A stretch of 64,000 bases of DNA from Rhodospirillales bacterium (GTDB lineage Bacteria > Pseudomonadota > Alphaproteobacteria > Micavibrionales > Micavibrionaceae). Position 1 is the first letter of the stretch, and each line of letters opens with the position of its first letter. The translations under genes were made by a program, and so were the position numbers. Below, piece after piece: positions 7,932 to 16,770 of the stretch. The notes beneath the pieces were generated by a model that was given only the letters and a program-made list of their open reading frames with translations, was not told the origin of the DNA and searched no databases. The DNA lies in NCBI GenBank assembly GCA_020638335.1, contig JACKIT010000001.1, positions 1-64,000 of the forward strand, written 5' to 3'.

Positions 7932-8543
7932 ATGTCAAAAGCGCCGAAAACAATTTTAGAGACTGAGTGGTCGTATCTGTTTGACGTGGAGGCGATGGAC
8001 AAGGCTGAGGAGACCTTAACGATTGCCCCTGATGCGCAGGCGCGGGGGCGATTATGTCAGCGTTTGGGGGTGATGAGCGTGGAGTCGCTGGAAGCCGATA
8101 TTCGGGTTTCGCATCATAGCGGGGAGATGAGTTATTATATCAAAGGGCAGATTCGCGCTGATGTTACGCAGGCTTGTGTGGTTACTTTGGAGCCGGTGCA
8201 TAGCCATATTGAGGATGATTTTGAGGCCTGGTATGCAGATTCGGAAGCGGCGGTGTCTATTGCCAAAGCGCGTCATGAGAAATTGAATAAAAAGGGCCAT
8301 GGGGAGTTTCCAATTTTGGATGAGAAGGATGATCCGGAAGCCTTGGTTGAGGGTAAAATCGATCTGGGTGAACTGGTGACGCAGTATTTATCGCTTTCCA
8401 TTAATCCGTATCCGCATGCAGAAGGTGTTGAGTTTGAAGCGTTTGAGAGGAAAGTGGGTGGTTTAGAGGACGGTGATTTGGTAAAAAATCCGTTTGCGGC
8501 GTTGAAAGATTGGAAAGATAAGATTTCCGGCAGTGAGAGCTAA
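7932..8543 (+). CDS. YceD/DUF177 family protein
   Basis: DUF177 proteins are almost always encoded next to rpmF, as here, and have been linked to 23S rRNA maturation in plants and bacteria. The 203-residue protein contains the conserved core CVVTLEPVHSHIEDDFEAWY and a C-terminal region DLGELVTQYLSLSINPYPH, the typical family motif (usually followed by a Cys, absent here). It lies 5 nt after the bc1 chaperone gene and 88 nt before rpmF, so the three genes are probably co-transcribed. Confidence 0.85.
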   Translation: MSKAPKTILETEWSYLFDVEAMDKAEETLTIAPDAQARGRLCQRLGVMSVESLEADIRVSHHSGEMSYYIKGQIRADVTQACVVTLEPVHSHIEDDFEAWYADSEAAVSIAKARHEKLNKKGHGEFPILDEKDDPEALVEGKIDLGELVTQYLSLSINPYPHAEGVEFEAFERKVGGLEDGDLVKNPFAALKDWKDKISGSES

Positions 8544-8631
8544 GTCTTGTTCTTAAGCAAAAGAAATTCCTTGCGCTGGGAGGGTAAAGGCTGTAAAAAA
8601 CGCGCTCAAGTTACTTAAAAGGATAAGAGCT

Positions 8632-8811
8632 ATGGCTGTTCCAAAGAGAAAAACAACAAAGTCCAAGCGTAATATGCGCCGTGCGCATGATGCTTTATCA
8701 ACTGAGAACTGGGTTGAAGACGCCAATACAGGTGAGCCGAAGCGCCGTCACCATATCGATTTGAAGACCGGTACCTATAAAGGTAAACAGGTTATTGAAG
8801 CGCGCGATTAA
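8632..8811 (+). CDS. rpmF: 50S ribosomal protein L32
   Basis: This 59-residue basic protein of the large ribosomal subunit begins MAVPKRKTTKSKRNMRRAHD and continues to HHIDLKTGTYKGKQVIEARD. It is the full-length alphaproteobacterial form, without the zinc cysteines seen in some L32 variants. An AAGGATAAG motif precedes the ATG. The position between yceD and plsX-fabH is the conserved bacterial order. Confidence 0.95.
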   Translation: MAVPKRKTTKSKRNMRRAHDALSTENWVEDANTGEPKRRHHIDLKTGTYKGKQVIEARD

Positions 8812-8834
8812 GGCTTTTCCTGTTTCTTCGGAAA

Positions 8835-8896
8835 CCCCGGATTTAATCCGGGGGCTATATAGACCCCGTGTCAAGCACGGGGTTTCATTTTTTCTT
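8835..8896. terminator. Double hairpin after rpmF, second followed by T-run
   Basis: Two GC-rich hairpins stand in series: CCCCGG / CCGGGG at 8835-8853, then ACCCCGTG / CACGGGGT at 8863-8883. The second is followed by TTCATTTTTT. They could terminate or attenuate transcription before plsX. They also resemble short dispersed palindromes common in alphaproteobacterial genomes. Confidence 0.55.
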
Positions 8897-8917
8897 CACA
8901 GGTTTTAAAGTTCTTCA

Positions 8918-9964
8918 ATGAGCACGAGAAATATCATTATAGCATTGGATGCCATGGGCGGCGATTATGGCCCTGAGAGTGTTATTCCGGGGGCGGCGTT
9001 GACGCTGAAAGCGCATCCGCAGCTTGGCTTTATACTGTTTGGGGATGAGGGGCAGATTGGGCCGCTTTTGGATAAGGAGCCAGCGCTTAAAGCTGTGAGC
9101 ACGGTTGTTCATACGGATCATAAGATTATGAGCAATGAGAAGCCTTCGACAGCTTTGCGCTCTAGCAAGGGTAGTTCGATGCGCTTGGCGATTGAGGCTG
9201 TTAAAGAGGGGCGCGCGATGGCAGTTGTGTCTGCGGGCAATACGGGGGCTTTGATGGCGCTGGCGAAGATGGTGCTTACCCCTTTGCCCGGAATTAATCG
9301 TCCGGCGATTGCCAGTATTTTTCCGACTCGTCAGAGTGATACGATTATGCTGGATCTGGGGGCGAATGTCTTGGTGGATGCAGAAAATCTGGTGCAGTTT
9401 GCGGTTTTGGGCGCTGTATTTGCTAAATTGCACAAGAATGTGGCTCAGCCGAGTGTGGGGCTGCTTAATGTGGGCTCGGAGGAGATGAAGGGGCCTGATC
9501 ATGTGCGGGAAGCTGCGGCGATTCTGAGCGAGGTTGAGTTTCCGGGGCATTACTATGGTTTTGTTGAAGGCGATGATATTACCAAAGGCACGGTTGATGT
9601 TGTGGTCAGTGACGGGTATGCGGGAAATATTGCTCTGAAAACGGCGGAAGGCGTGGGGAGTTTGACTACGCATTTGTTTAAAAAGAATGTGATGCGCGAT
9701 CCTTTAGGGATTTTGGGGAGCATGATGGCGTATTTTGCGCTGAAACGCTTTCAAGATCAGCTTGATCCGCGGCGGTATAATGGCGGGGTGTTTTTAGGAC
9801 TGAACGGTTTATGCGTGAAAAGCCATGGTGGGTGCGACGCGCTGGCGTTTTCTTCGGCGGTGAATCTGGCTGCGGAGCTGGTGGAGCAGGGCTATGTTGA
9901 AATGGTTGGGCGCGAGATTGAACATTTGTCAGAGCAGAAATCATTTTTGTCACAGGAGTTGTAA
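8918..9964 (+). CDS. plsX: Phosphate acyltransferase PlsX
   Basis: PlsX converts acyl-ACP and phosphate into acyl-phosphate, the donor for the first step of phospholipid synthesis. The 348-residue protein starts with IIIALDAMGGDYGPESVIPG and has SSMRLAIEAVKEGRA, VSAGNTGALMALAKM, LLNVGSEEMKG and VVSDGYAGNIALKT, all standard PlsX motifs. The usual neighbours rpmF and fabH flank it, with a 5 nt gap to fabH. Length is normal. Confidence 0.95.
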   Translation: MSTRNIIIALDAMGGDYGPESVIPGAALTLKAHPQLGFILFGDEGQIGPLLDKEPALKAVSTVVHTDHKIMSNEKPSTALRSSKGSSMRLAIEAVKEGRAMAVVSAGNTGALMALAKMVLTPLPGINRPAIASIFPTRQSDTIMLDLGANVLVDAENLVQFAVLGAVFAKLHKNVAQPSVGLLNVGSEEMKGPDHVREAAAILSEVEFPGHYYGFVEGDDITKGTVDVVVSDGYAGNIALKTAEGVGSLTTHLFKKNVMRDPLGILGSMMAYFALKRFQDQLDPRRYNGGVFLGLNGLCVKSHGGCDALAFSSAVNLAAELVEQGYVEMVGREIEHLSEQKSFLSQEL

Positions 9965-9969
9965 AAAAG

Positions 9970-10944
9970 ATGCCGATAAAATCCATTGTTAAATCAACAG
10001 GCGGCTATCTTCCGGAGAAAATTCTGACTAATCAGGATTTGGAAAAGATGGTCGATACTACTGATGAATGGATCACGCAGCGCAGCGGTATCAAATCACG
10101 TCATATTGCAGCGGACGATCAGACGACGGCGGATTTGGCTATTTCCGCGGGGCGGGCCGCATTTGAGGCTTCTGGGCTGGCGCCCTCCGATATTGATGGT
10201 GTGATTGTGGCGACAACGACGCCGGATCAGACTTTTCCTTCCGTGGCGGTGAAGGTGCAGGCGGCTTTGGAAATTCCGGCCGGGCTGGCTTTTGATGTGC
10301 AGGCGGTTTGCAGCGGCTTTGTTTACGCGCTGGCGACGGCGGATAATTTTATTAGATGCGGGCAAGCACGGCGTATTCTGGTGATTGGCGCGGAGAAGCT
10401 TTCTTCGATTGTTGACTGGAACGACCGGACGACGTGCGTTTTGTTTGCTGACGGGGCCGGGGCGATTATTTTTGAAGGGCAGGAGGGTGCGGACGATATT
10501 TCCGCGCGCGGCATTCACTCTACACATCTTTATGCAGATGGCAGGCTTCGTGATTTACTATATACCAACGGCGGGACCTCAAGTACGCGGACTGCAGGGC
10601 ATATCGTTATGCAGGGGCGTGAAGTGTTTAAATATGCTGTGTCTTTTATGGCTGATGTGGTGAATGAGGCGTTGGAAGAGAATAATATTACCGCTGATCA
10701 GGTGGATTGGCTGGTGCCGCATCAGGCCAATATCCGCATTTTAGAGGCCACAGCGAAAAAGCTTGGCCTATCCATGGACAAGGTTGTGATGACGGTTGAT
10801 CATCATGGGAATACGTCTGCGGCCTCTATTCCTCTGGCGTTGCATGAAGCTGCCGCCGACGGGCGGATCAAGCAAGGGGACCTTTTGTTGCTCGAGGCTA
10901 TGGGTGGCGGATTGACTTGGGGCAGCGCGCTGGTGCGGTTTTAA
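9970..10944 (+). CDS. fabH: 3-oxoacyl-ACP synthase III
   Basis: FabH starts fatty acid chains by condensing acetyl-CoA with malonyl-ACP. The 324-residue thiolase-fold protein shows the full Cys-His-Asn triad: Cys in DVQAVCSGF near residue 113, His in LVPHQANIRI, and Asn in DHHGNTSAASIPLAL. The C-terminal strand is GGGLTWGSALVRF. It lies 5 nt after plsX. A short decayed copy of its last 13 codons is found just downstream. Confidence 0.95.
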   Translation: MPIKSIVKSTGGYLPEKILTNQDLEKMVDTTDEWITQRSGIKSRHIAADDQTTADLAISAGRAAFEASGLAPSDIDGVIVATTTPDQTFPSVAVKVQAALEIPAGLAFDVQAVCSGFVYALATADNFIRCGQARRILVIGAEKLSSIVDWNDRTTCVLFADGAGAIIFEGQEGADDISARGIHSTHLYADGRLRDLLYTNGGTSSTRTAGHIVMQGREVFKYAVSFMADVVNEALEENNITADQVDWLVPHQANIRILEATAKKLGLSMDKVVMTVDHHGNTSAASIPLALHEAAADGRIKQGDLLLLEAMGGGLTWGSALVRF

Positions 10945-10977
10945 AGTTTGCGAACAAACCCTGCGGGTTTGCTTCTT

Positions 10978-11016
10978 GGGCGGCGGGTTGACTTGGGGCT
11001 TGGCATTAGTGAGTTT
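10978..11016 (+). pseudogene. Remnant duplicate of the fabH 3' end
   Basis: In one frame this stretch reads GGGLTWGLALVSF, nearly identical to the fabH C-terminus GGGLTWGSALVRF at about 10902-10941. The two copies are some 76 nt apart and differ at several bases. The copy has no start and no other fabH sequence, so it is a non-functional trace of a small tandem duplication. Confidence 0.7.
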
Positions 11017-11154
11017 CCAGTGGTGCGTTGTTAAGTCTTTAGGCTAGCTCCTTGAAGCAGAATCATTTTTTGGGGTTAAGTTCTTTCCAAATATTGACGC
11101 ACTGGCTTTAGGTCGTTAGTCTTACGTTCATTCATGAATTTGGAGTAGAAATCG

Positions 11155-11451
11155 ATGGACAATCGTACGATTACACGCGCGGATCTGGCTGAAGCCGTTT
11201 ACGAAGAAGTTGGATTATCACGTAATGAATCATCTGATCTGGTGGAAGCTGTGATCGATGAAATTTCCGATGAATTGGTGAAGGGCGAGAATGTAAAAAT
11301 TTCATCCTTTGGCAGTTTTTCTGTTCGGGAGAAGGGGGAACGGATTGGCCGCAATCCGAAAACCGGTGTTGAGGTACCAATTTCACCACGTAAAGTTTTG
11401 GTGTTTCGGGCGTCGCACGTTTTGAAAGACCGTATTAACAGCGGCGAGTAG
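11155..11451 (+). CDS. ihfA: Integration host factor subunit alpha
   Basis: IHF alpha pairs with IHF beta to bend DNA sharply in replication, transcription and recombination. The 98-residue protein begins TITRADLAEAVYEEVGLSRNE and has the DNA-binding beta arm RNPKTGVEVPISPRKVLVFRAS with the intercalating Pro. The core motif is KISSFGSFSVREKGERIGRN. It follows fabH and precedes a MerR regulator, the usual alphaproteobacterial order. Confidence 0.92.
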   Translation: MDNRTITRADLAEAVYEEVGLSRNESSDLVEAVIDEISDELVKGENVKISSFGSFSVREKGERIGRNPKTGVEVPISPRKVLVFRASHVLKDRINSGE

Positions 11452-11486
11452 TCAATTATAGTTAATAGTCATAAGGAATTTCAGGT

Positions 11487-12038
11487 ATGAATCAGTTTTA
11501 TTCGCAAACAGGTCCAATTGTTGAACGCGATGAGCAAGCGGAGGATCTTGCGCATGAGGCGGCTGAAAAAATTACCGGTCCTTTGACGGGAAAAGAAGTG
11601 GAGCGCGGCCCTGTTAAGCAGCCTAAAGCGCGTAAGTCGGCTTCTGCTTTTCGGACGATCAGCGAAGTGGCGGATATTCTGGATGTGCAGCAACATGTAT
11701 TGCGGTTCTGGGAAACTAAATTTTCACAAATTCGTCCGCTTAAGCGTGGTGGCGGGCGGCGTTATTACCGTCCTGAGGATCTGGAGCTTTTGAAGCGGAT
11801 CCATCATTTGCTTTATACGGAAGGATATACGATTAAAGGTGTGCAAAAGCTTTTGAAGGAAAAGGGGAAGGCCAGTTTGTTGGAAGACAAACACGAAGCG
11901 CAAAATAATAATGAGCCAAGCGTGAGTGCGTCTGTGAAAGGGCAGCTTGCGATGGGGATGTCTTCGAAGCAGCGCAGTGCTTTACAAAATATGGTTAATG
12001 AGCTTAAAGAGCTTCGCAAAATACTTAAGTCTGAATAA
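11487..12038 (+). CDS. MerR family transcriptional regulator
   Basis: The 183-residue protein has a disordered N-terminus of about 50 residues and then a MerR winged helix: FRTISEVADILDVQQHVLRFWETKF, followed by RRYYRPEDLELLKRIHHLLYTEGYTIKGVQKLLKEKG. The C-terminus ends in a short coiled coil. There is no ligand-binding cysteine pattern, so the effector is unknown. This gene almost always follows ihfA in alphaproteobacteria, and that context supports a housekeeping regulator rather than a metal sensor. Confidence 0.88.
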   Translation: MNQFYSQTGPIVERDEQAEDLAHEAAEKITGPLTGKEVERGPVKQPKARKSASAFRTISEVADILDVQQHVLRFWETKFSQIRPLKRGGGRRYYRPEDLELLKRIHHLLYTEGYTIKGVQKLLKEKGKASLLEDKHEAQNNNEPSVSASVKGQLAMGMSSKQRSALQNMVNELKELRKILKSE

Positions 12039-12126
12039 GGCTTGAGGACTGTGGCTCTTGGTAATTCGCGTTTGCTTTTTTCCAAGCAATCATATAGAAA
12101 AATCATCTGCAGGTTTTGGCCATGAT

Positions 12127-12203
12127 CGGAGTGTAGCGTAGCTTGGTAGCGCGTTCGGCTGGGGGCCGAAAGGTCGTGGGTTCAAATCCCGCCACTCCGA
12201 CCA
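12127..12203 (+). tRNA. tRNA-Pro (anticodon GGG)
   Basis: The acceptor stem CGGAGTG pairs with CACTCCG, followed by A and an encoded CCA. The anticodon stem-loop TTCGG-CTGGGGG-CCGAA gives GGG. The T arm contains GGTTCAAATCC. Confidence 0.95.
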
Positions 12204-12268
12204 TTTTTGTATAGTACTCAACTTAATGTAAAATGAGCATATTTGGGTGGTTGGGTGTGTTTTATTGG

Positions 12269-12345
<77 letters not shown>

Positions 12346-12398
12346 TTTAGCCAATTTATGGCACTTGTGTGAACCAGCAGAAGGGTTTTTGCGGTGGT

Positions 12399-12713
12399 AT
12401 GATTTTGATTTATGTGACATACCCGGATGAGGCTTCCGCGCAGGCGGTGTCTAAAGCGTTGTTGGAGGCGCGGTTGGTGGCGTGTGCGAATATCTTTCCG
12501 GCGCATCGTTCATTATATTGGTGGGAGGGAGAAATTGCCGATGAGGCGGAAGTGGCGGTGATTTATAAAACCCGGCGTGATCGGTTCGAGGCGGTCGAGG
12601 CGGCGATTAAAGAGCGCCATCCTTACGATGTGCCGTGTATTGTCTCTGTGCCTGTCGAGAAAGCGCAGCAGGATTTTATGGGCTGGGTGCGGGAGCAGAC
12701 TCGGGAGAGATAG
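12399..12713 (+). CDS. cutA: Divalent-cation tolerance protein CutA
   Basis: CutA1 forms a very stable trimer with a ferredoxin-like fold. It has been linked to copper tolerance, but its true role is uncertain. The 104-residue protein shows VTYPDEASAQAVSKALLEARLVACANIF and SLYWWEGEIADEAEVAVIYKT, then HPYDVPCIVSVPV, the diagnostic motifs. The ATG at 12399 gives the normal length; an in-frame GTG at 12369 adds an odd N-terminus. It stands alone behind two tRNA genes. Confidence 0.93.
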   Translation: MILIYVTYPDEASAQAVSKALLEARLVACANIFPAHRSLYWWEGEIADEAEVAVIYKTRRDRFEAVEAAIKERHPYDVPCIVSVPVEKAQQDFMGWVREQTRER

Positions 12714-12750
12714 GACCACCGGGCATGGTTGTTTCCGGCGGTGCGTTGTT

Positions 12751-13242
12751 TTAGATAGTTGGCTGACAAGCATCGCTTTCGTACAGCACTGTGTTTCCTG
12801 TCTTCTTTATTGAGAACCTCCATTCTGTATTGGGACCGATGATTGTGCCCAATTCTTGATCTGTTGAGGTTGCGATTGATGAAAGTGTATTCAGGTATTT
12901 TTGCATTTCAGGTGGTTCAACACCTGCTCGGTAAGACGCAGTTAGGCTTTGTTGGTTGGTGCTGAATGCCGCGTCTTCAAATGCGGCGTCAAGGCTATGT
13001 ACCATATGATGAATCGTATTTCGTATCTGTATTACCGTTTTAGGCCTTGGAAAAGGCATAGCTATGAGTGTTGCGGTAAAGTCTTTCTGTAGCATGAGGC
13101 CATCTTGCGTGCAGCCGTTAGCTGGGAATGGAAGGACGTAGGCTAAAATGCTATCGCCTTCCGGAGCTTGCTGAAGGGGGGGGGCTGTTTGTGCTGCGGC
13201 ACTTGCCGTTGCTAAAACTGCGGCTATTGCTGTTGTTTTCAT
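12751..13242 (-). CDS. Secreted protein of unknown function
   Basis: The 163-residue product begins with a clear signal peptide, MKTTAIAAVLATASAAAQTA, with cleavage likely after an Ala near 18. The mature part has a Pro-rich start, two cysteines (one near the middle, one three residues from the end in DACQPTI), and no motif I recognise. The start at 13242 is chosen because the signal peptide begins there and GAGG precedes it. A longer frame to 13335 adds a non-signal leader. It is convergent with cutA and divergent from rplM. Confidence 0.7.
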   Translation of the reverse strand: MKTTAIAAVLATASAAAQTAPPLQQAPEGDSILAYVLPFPANGCTQDGLMLQKDFTATLIAMPFPRPKTVIQIRNTIHHMVHSLDAAFEDAAFSTNQQSLTASYRAGVEPPEMQKYLNTLSSIATSTDQELGTIIGPNTEWRFSIKKTGNTVLYESDACQPTI

Positions 13243-13441
13243 TTTTGTGTTCCTCGTGTTTTGAGAGTTCTTATGGTTTATACATAATCTCAAACGCCTC
13301 TGCAATGCTTGATATGAAAAACTTGCTGCGTGCATGGTATTTTAATACCGTAATTTTATCCGTCTGTTTTTATTCATTTTTATTGACATGGGGGCGTATT
13401 TGCGCGATAACCACCCGACTTTCTCAATAAGGAATAAAATT

Positions 13442-13906
13442 ATGAGCAAAACTACATCTGCAAAACCCGCAGAAGTTGAGAAAAAGTGGATCATTGTTGA
13501 TGCACAGGATGTTGTTCTGGGTCGTTTGGCCAGCATCATCGCTCTTCGTCTGCGCGGCAAACATAAACCGAGTTATACGCCGCATGTTGATGACGGCGAT
13601 AACGTGATCGTGATTAATGCCGATAAGGTGCGCCTGACAGGTAAAAAACGTGAAGACGACATCTTTTACTGGCATACAGGTTACCCTGGTGGGATCAAAC
13701 AGCGCAGTAAGGGGCAGATTCTCGATGGTCAGCATCCTGAGCGCGTTGTTGAGAAGGCCGTGCAGCGCATGTTGCCGAAAGGGCCTTTGGGCTATAAGGT
13801 TTTCAGCAATCTGAAAGTCTATGCTGGCAGCGAGCATCCGCACGAGGCGCAAAAGCCTGAAGTGCTTGATGTTGCATCATTGAACCCCAAGAATAAGAGA
13901 GGCTAA
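13442..13906 (+). CDS. rplM: 50S ribosomal protein L13
   Basis: L13 is an early-assembly protein of the large subunit. The 154-residue protein shows WIIVDAQDVVLGRLASIIALRLRGKHK, then DGDNVIVINADKVRLTGKK and YWHTGYPGGIK, and ends NLKVYAGSEHPHEAQKPEVL, as expected. The ATG at 13442 after AAGGAATAAAATT is preferred to an upstream start at 13388. It forms the universal pair with rpsI, 5 nt downstream. Confidence 0.96.
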   Translation: MSKTTSAKPAEVEKKWIIVDAQDVVLGRLASIIALRLRGKHKPSYTPHVDDGDNVIVINADKVRLTGKKREDDIFYWHTGYPGGIKQRSKGQILDGQHPERVVEKAVQRMLPKGPLGYKVFSNLKVYAGSEHPHEAQKPEVLDVASLNPKNKRG

Positions 13907-13911
13907 GCGAT

Positions 13912-14445
13912 ATGGCCAAGAAAGACGAAACAAAAGAAGTTAAAGACTTGAAAGATTTGGGCGAGGCTGTGAAAGCCGAAGATGTTAAGGCTGAAGCGTC
14001 CGTGAAGAACGATAAAGCGGAAGATGTGCCCGTGAAACGTGTGCAAACGCTTGATAAGCAGGGCCGCGCTTATGCGACTGGGCGTCGTAAAGACGCGGTG
14101 GCACGTGTTTGGATCAAGCCTGGTAGCGGGAAAGTGACTGTAAATGGTCGTGACCAAGCAACTTACTTTGCGCGTCAGACGCAGCGTTTGATTTTGAACC
14201 AGCCGTTCCTGATAGTGAATAGTGTTGGAAAGTTCGATGTGGTTTGCACTGTGAAGGGCGGCGGTTTATCCGGTCAAGCGGGCGCCGTGCGTCATGGGAT
14301 TTCACGTGCGCTTGAGAATTTTGACCCTGAAATGCGTCCTGCGTTGAAAAAAGCCGGCATGATGACCCGCGATGCGCGAATTGTTGAGCGTAAGAAGGTT
14401 GGCAAGCATAAGGCTCGTAGAACTAAGCAGTGGGCTAAGAGATAG
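13912..14445 (+). CDS. rpsI: 30S ribosomal protein S9 with charged N-terminal extension
   Basis: S9 sits in the head of the small subunit, with its basic tail near the P-site tRNA. Residues about 50-177 are standard S9: GRAYATGRRKDAVARVWIKPGSG, GLSGQAGAVRHGISRAL, and the tail KVGKHKARRTKQWAKR. The first 45 residues are an added stretch rich in Lys, Asp, Glu and Val. Extensions occur in alphaproteobacterial S9 but this one is highly charged. The pair rplM-rpsI ends at a terminator. Confidence 0.96.
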   Translation: MAKKDETKEVKDLKDLGEAVKAEDVKAEASVKNDKAEDVPVKRVQTLDKQGRAYATGRRKDAVARVWIKPGSGKVTVNGRDQATYFARQTQRLILNQPFLIVNSVGKFDVVCTVKGGGLSGQAGAVRHGISRALENFDPEMRPALKKAGMMTRDARIVERKKVGKHKARRTKQWAKR

Positions 14446-14599
14446 CTTCACACTTTTGCTTGTGGGTGTCGTCAAACATCGGCTCGCCTATATCAATATA
14501 GGCGTCGCCTCGTTTTCCTAGCCACAAGGCAAAATTGTTTTGCTATATGTGCTTTTATAAGAATTTGTGATCTCCTCTACCAAGGTTCACAAAACAAGA

Positions 14600-14639
14600 A
14601 ACGCTCCGGGTAATCTTAATGATTTTTCGGGGCGTTTTT
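14600..14639. terminator. Terminator between rpsI and phaC
   Basis: The stem AACGCTCCG / CGGGGCGTT (one T-G pair) is followed by a T-run. It lies between the convergent rpsI and phaC genes. A second small palindrome, GCCTATA/TATAGGC, lies about 100 nt upstream. Confidence 0.7.
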
Positions 14640-14664
14640 GTGTGTTTGCTGGTTTATCGTAGAG

Positions 14665-16545
14665 CTAGTTGCTTCTTACCTGAACATAGCGGCCCGGGGC
14701 CGGTTCGAGCGGGTTTTTAATATGGCGGGCTTCGACTTGGCCGTCTGCATAGTGTTTGATCCATTCCTGCCAGTGTGGCCACCATGATCCGGTGGTTTCT
14801 TCGGCATTTTTAAGCCAGTCTTCGGGGCTTTTCGGTGTGTCGTTTGCGCTCCAGAAACAATATTTTTCTTTTGATGGCGGGTTGATAACCCCGGCGATGT
14901 GGCCGGAGGCGGCAAGTGTAAAGGTTTTCGGGCCGCTCATAAGCTGCGTGGTTTCGTAAGTCGCTTTCCACGGAGCAATGTGGTCTTCCTTAGTGGAAAG
15001 GAAATAAGCCGGGGTTTTGACCTTGCTTACGTCAATTTTTATGCCGTCAATTTCGATGCCGCCGGGTTGGCTGAGCAAATTGTCGCGATACATGTTTCGC
15101 AGGTAAAAGCTGTGCATTTTGGCAGGCATATTGGTGGAGTCATCGTTCCAATACAGCAAGTCAAAGGGGAATGGCTCTTTGCCCATCAAGTAGTTATTCA
15201 CCACGAAGGACCATATAAGATCGTTAGCGCGTAGCAGAGAGAAGGTGCGTTGCAGTTCTTCTGCTTTGAGAACGCCGGTGCGGCTCATCATTTCGATCAT
15301 TTCATCAATTTGTTCGTCATCCATGAACAGCTTCATATCGCCAGAATCCTGGAAGTCGATCAGGGTCGTCAGAAAGGTTGCCGAAGCGATGCGTTTTTCC
15401 TGTTTTTTGGCTTTGAGCCAGGCCAACGTTGTGGCCAGCAGCGTTCCGCCGAGGCAATAGCCAACGGCGTTGCAGTCCGGCTGGCCGGTGATTTTTTTGA
15501 TCTCATCGAGGGCGGCGATTAGCCCTTCGAACATATAGGCGTCGAAACCTTTTTGCGCCAATTTTGCATCAGGGTTGACCCACGAGATGCAAAAGACCGT
15601 ATGGCCTTGTTCGACTGCCCAGCGGATAAAGGAGCTTTGTGGCTGGAGGTCCAGAATATAAAACTTATTGATCCAGGGGGGCACAATTAAAAGCGGGCGT
15701 TTGAATACGCCGTGCGTTTGTGGTTCATACTGGATCAGTTGCATCAGATCGTTTTCATAGACGACATGGCCGGGGGTGGTGGCTATGTTTTCACCGAGCT
15801 TAAAGGCATCGTAATCGGTGGTGCTGATTTTAAGCTGGCCATTGCCGCGTGCGAAGTCTTCCTGCATGTTTTGCAGGCCGTGGACCAGATTCATGCCGCC
15901 GGTTTGCAGGGTTTCCTGCAAGACTACCGGGTTTGTCATGGCGAAGTTTGAAGGAGAGAGGGCGTCCATCATCAGTTTGCTGGTGAAGCTGAGCTTTCTT
16001 TTTTCATTTTCCGAGAGCCCTTCTGCATTTTCGATGTTTTGTTCGACGAAATCACAGGCTAGAAGATAGTATTGTTTTATAAAGTCGAAAAAGACGCTGT
16101 CATTCCAGCTGTCATCACGGAAGCGGCGATCGCTTTTTTGCGGTTTAATTACGGGTTTGCTTTCTTGCCCCCACATTTTGTTTATGCTGGATTGCCAGAG
16201 CTGGGCCTGTTTCTGGGCATAAGTCATTTGCATGTCCCAGAATTTTAGTGGATTGGTGGCCATCGCATTCATGAAATGTGTTGCGGCGCTTCCGACATTC
16301 ATCGGATCGGGATCGAAATTTTGCAATTCGGTGCTGGGCGGTGTTTGACCCATTTTCTGCAGCATATTCATGAAAAGTGGCTGGGATTGCTGGTACGCAT
16401 TCATCAGGGCTTGCGACAGGGCGACGGGATCGGGGAGCGTTTCGATTTGTTGCTGAAGTGCTTTTTGTGCAGCAGCATTGTTATCGTTTTGGGGTGCCTT
16501 TTGTGCGTTTTTATTTTTTGGCATGTTGTAATCGACCTGAACCAT
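14665..16545 (-). CDS. phaC: Class I poly(3-hydroxyalkanoate) synthase
   Basis: PhaC polymerises hydroxyacyl-CoA into PHA storage granules. The 626-residue protein has an N-terminal domain (FWDMQMTYAQKQAQLWQSS, RFRDDSWNDSVFFDFIKQYY) and a C-terminal alpha/beta hydrolase domain. The lipase-like box is GYCLGG with catalytic Cys near 367. The other triad members are Asp in STKEDHIAPW and His in AASGHIAGVINPP. Size fits class I. An alternative start at 16524 removes seven residues. No phaA, phaB, phaR or phasin gene is adjacent, so precursor supply must be encoded elsewhere. Confidence 0.94.
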   Translation of the reverse strand: MVQVDYNMPKNKNAQKAPQNDNNAAAQKALQQQIETLPDPVALSQALMNAYQQSQPLFMNMLQKMGQTPPSTELQNFDPDPMNVGSAATHFMNAMATNPLKFWDMQMTYAQKQAQLWQSSINKMWGQESKPVIKPQKSDRRFRDDSWNDSVFFDFIKQYYLLACDFVEQNIENAEGLSENEKRKLSFTSKLMMDALSPSNFAMTNPVVLQETLQTGGMNLVHGLQNMQEDFARGNGQLKISTTDYDAFKLGENIATTPGHVVYENDLMQLIQYEPQTHGVFKRPLLIVPPWINKFYILDLQPQSSFIRWAVEQGHTVFCISWVNPDAKLAQKGFDAYMFEGLIAALDEIKKITGQPDCNAVGYCLGGTLLATTLAWLKAKKQEKRIASATFLTTLIDFQDSGDMKLFMDDEQIDEMIEMMSRTGVLKAEELQRTFSLLRANDLIWSFVVNNYLMGKEPFPFDLLYWNDDSTNMPAKMHSFYLRNMYRDNLLSQPGGIEIDGIKIDVSKVKTPAYFLSTKEDHIAPWKATYETTQLMSGPKTFTLAASGHIAGVINPPSKEKYCFWSANDTPKSPEDWLKNAEETTGSWWPHWQEWIKHYADGQVEARHIKNPLEPAPGRYVQVRSN

Positions 16546-16770
16546 TGTCTAACCATTTTTGATTAAGTGGATGAGAACGCAGCAAAAATGAAGGGAACTA
16601 TAGCGGAAATAACGGTGAAAAGCGATAAAAAAATGCTGCATGATTTGCGATGAGGCGGTGTGAAAATGCCGGGGGTAAAAATAGCTTTTGGGCGCGCCGG
16701 GCTTGTAAAAGGGCGTGGAATCTCTAATCATGGCTTCATTGTTTAAGTTTAGAATTTACTGATTAAATTT

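Noticed and set aside
8915..9673. 252-codon open frame on the minus strand
   Set aside because: It is antisense to plsX, with shadow-like composition. The plsX motifs on the plus strand are unambiguous.
10955..10969. Hairpin AAACCC-TGC-GGGTTT after fabH as a terminator
   Set aside because: The stem is only 6 bp and no T-run follows, so termination is not supported.
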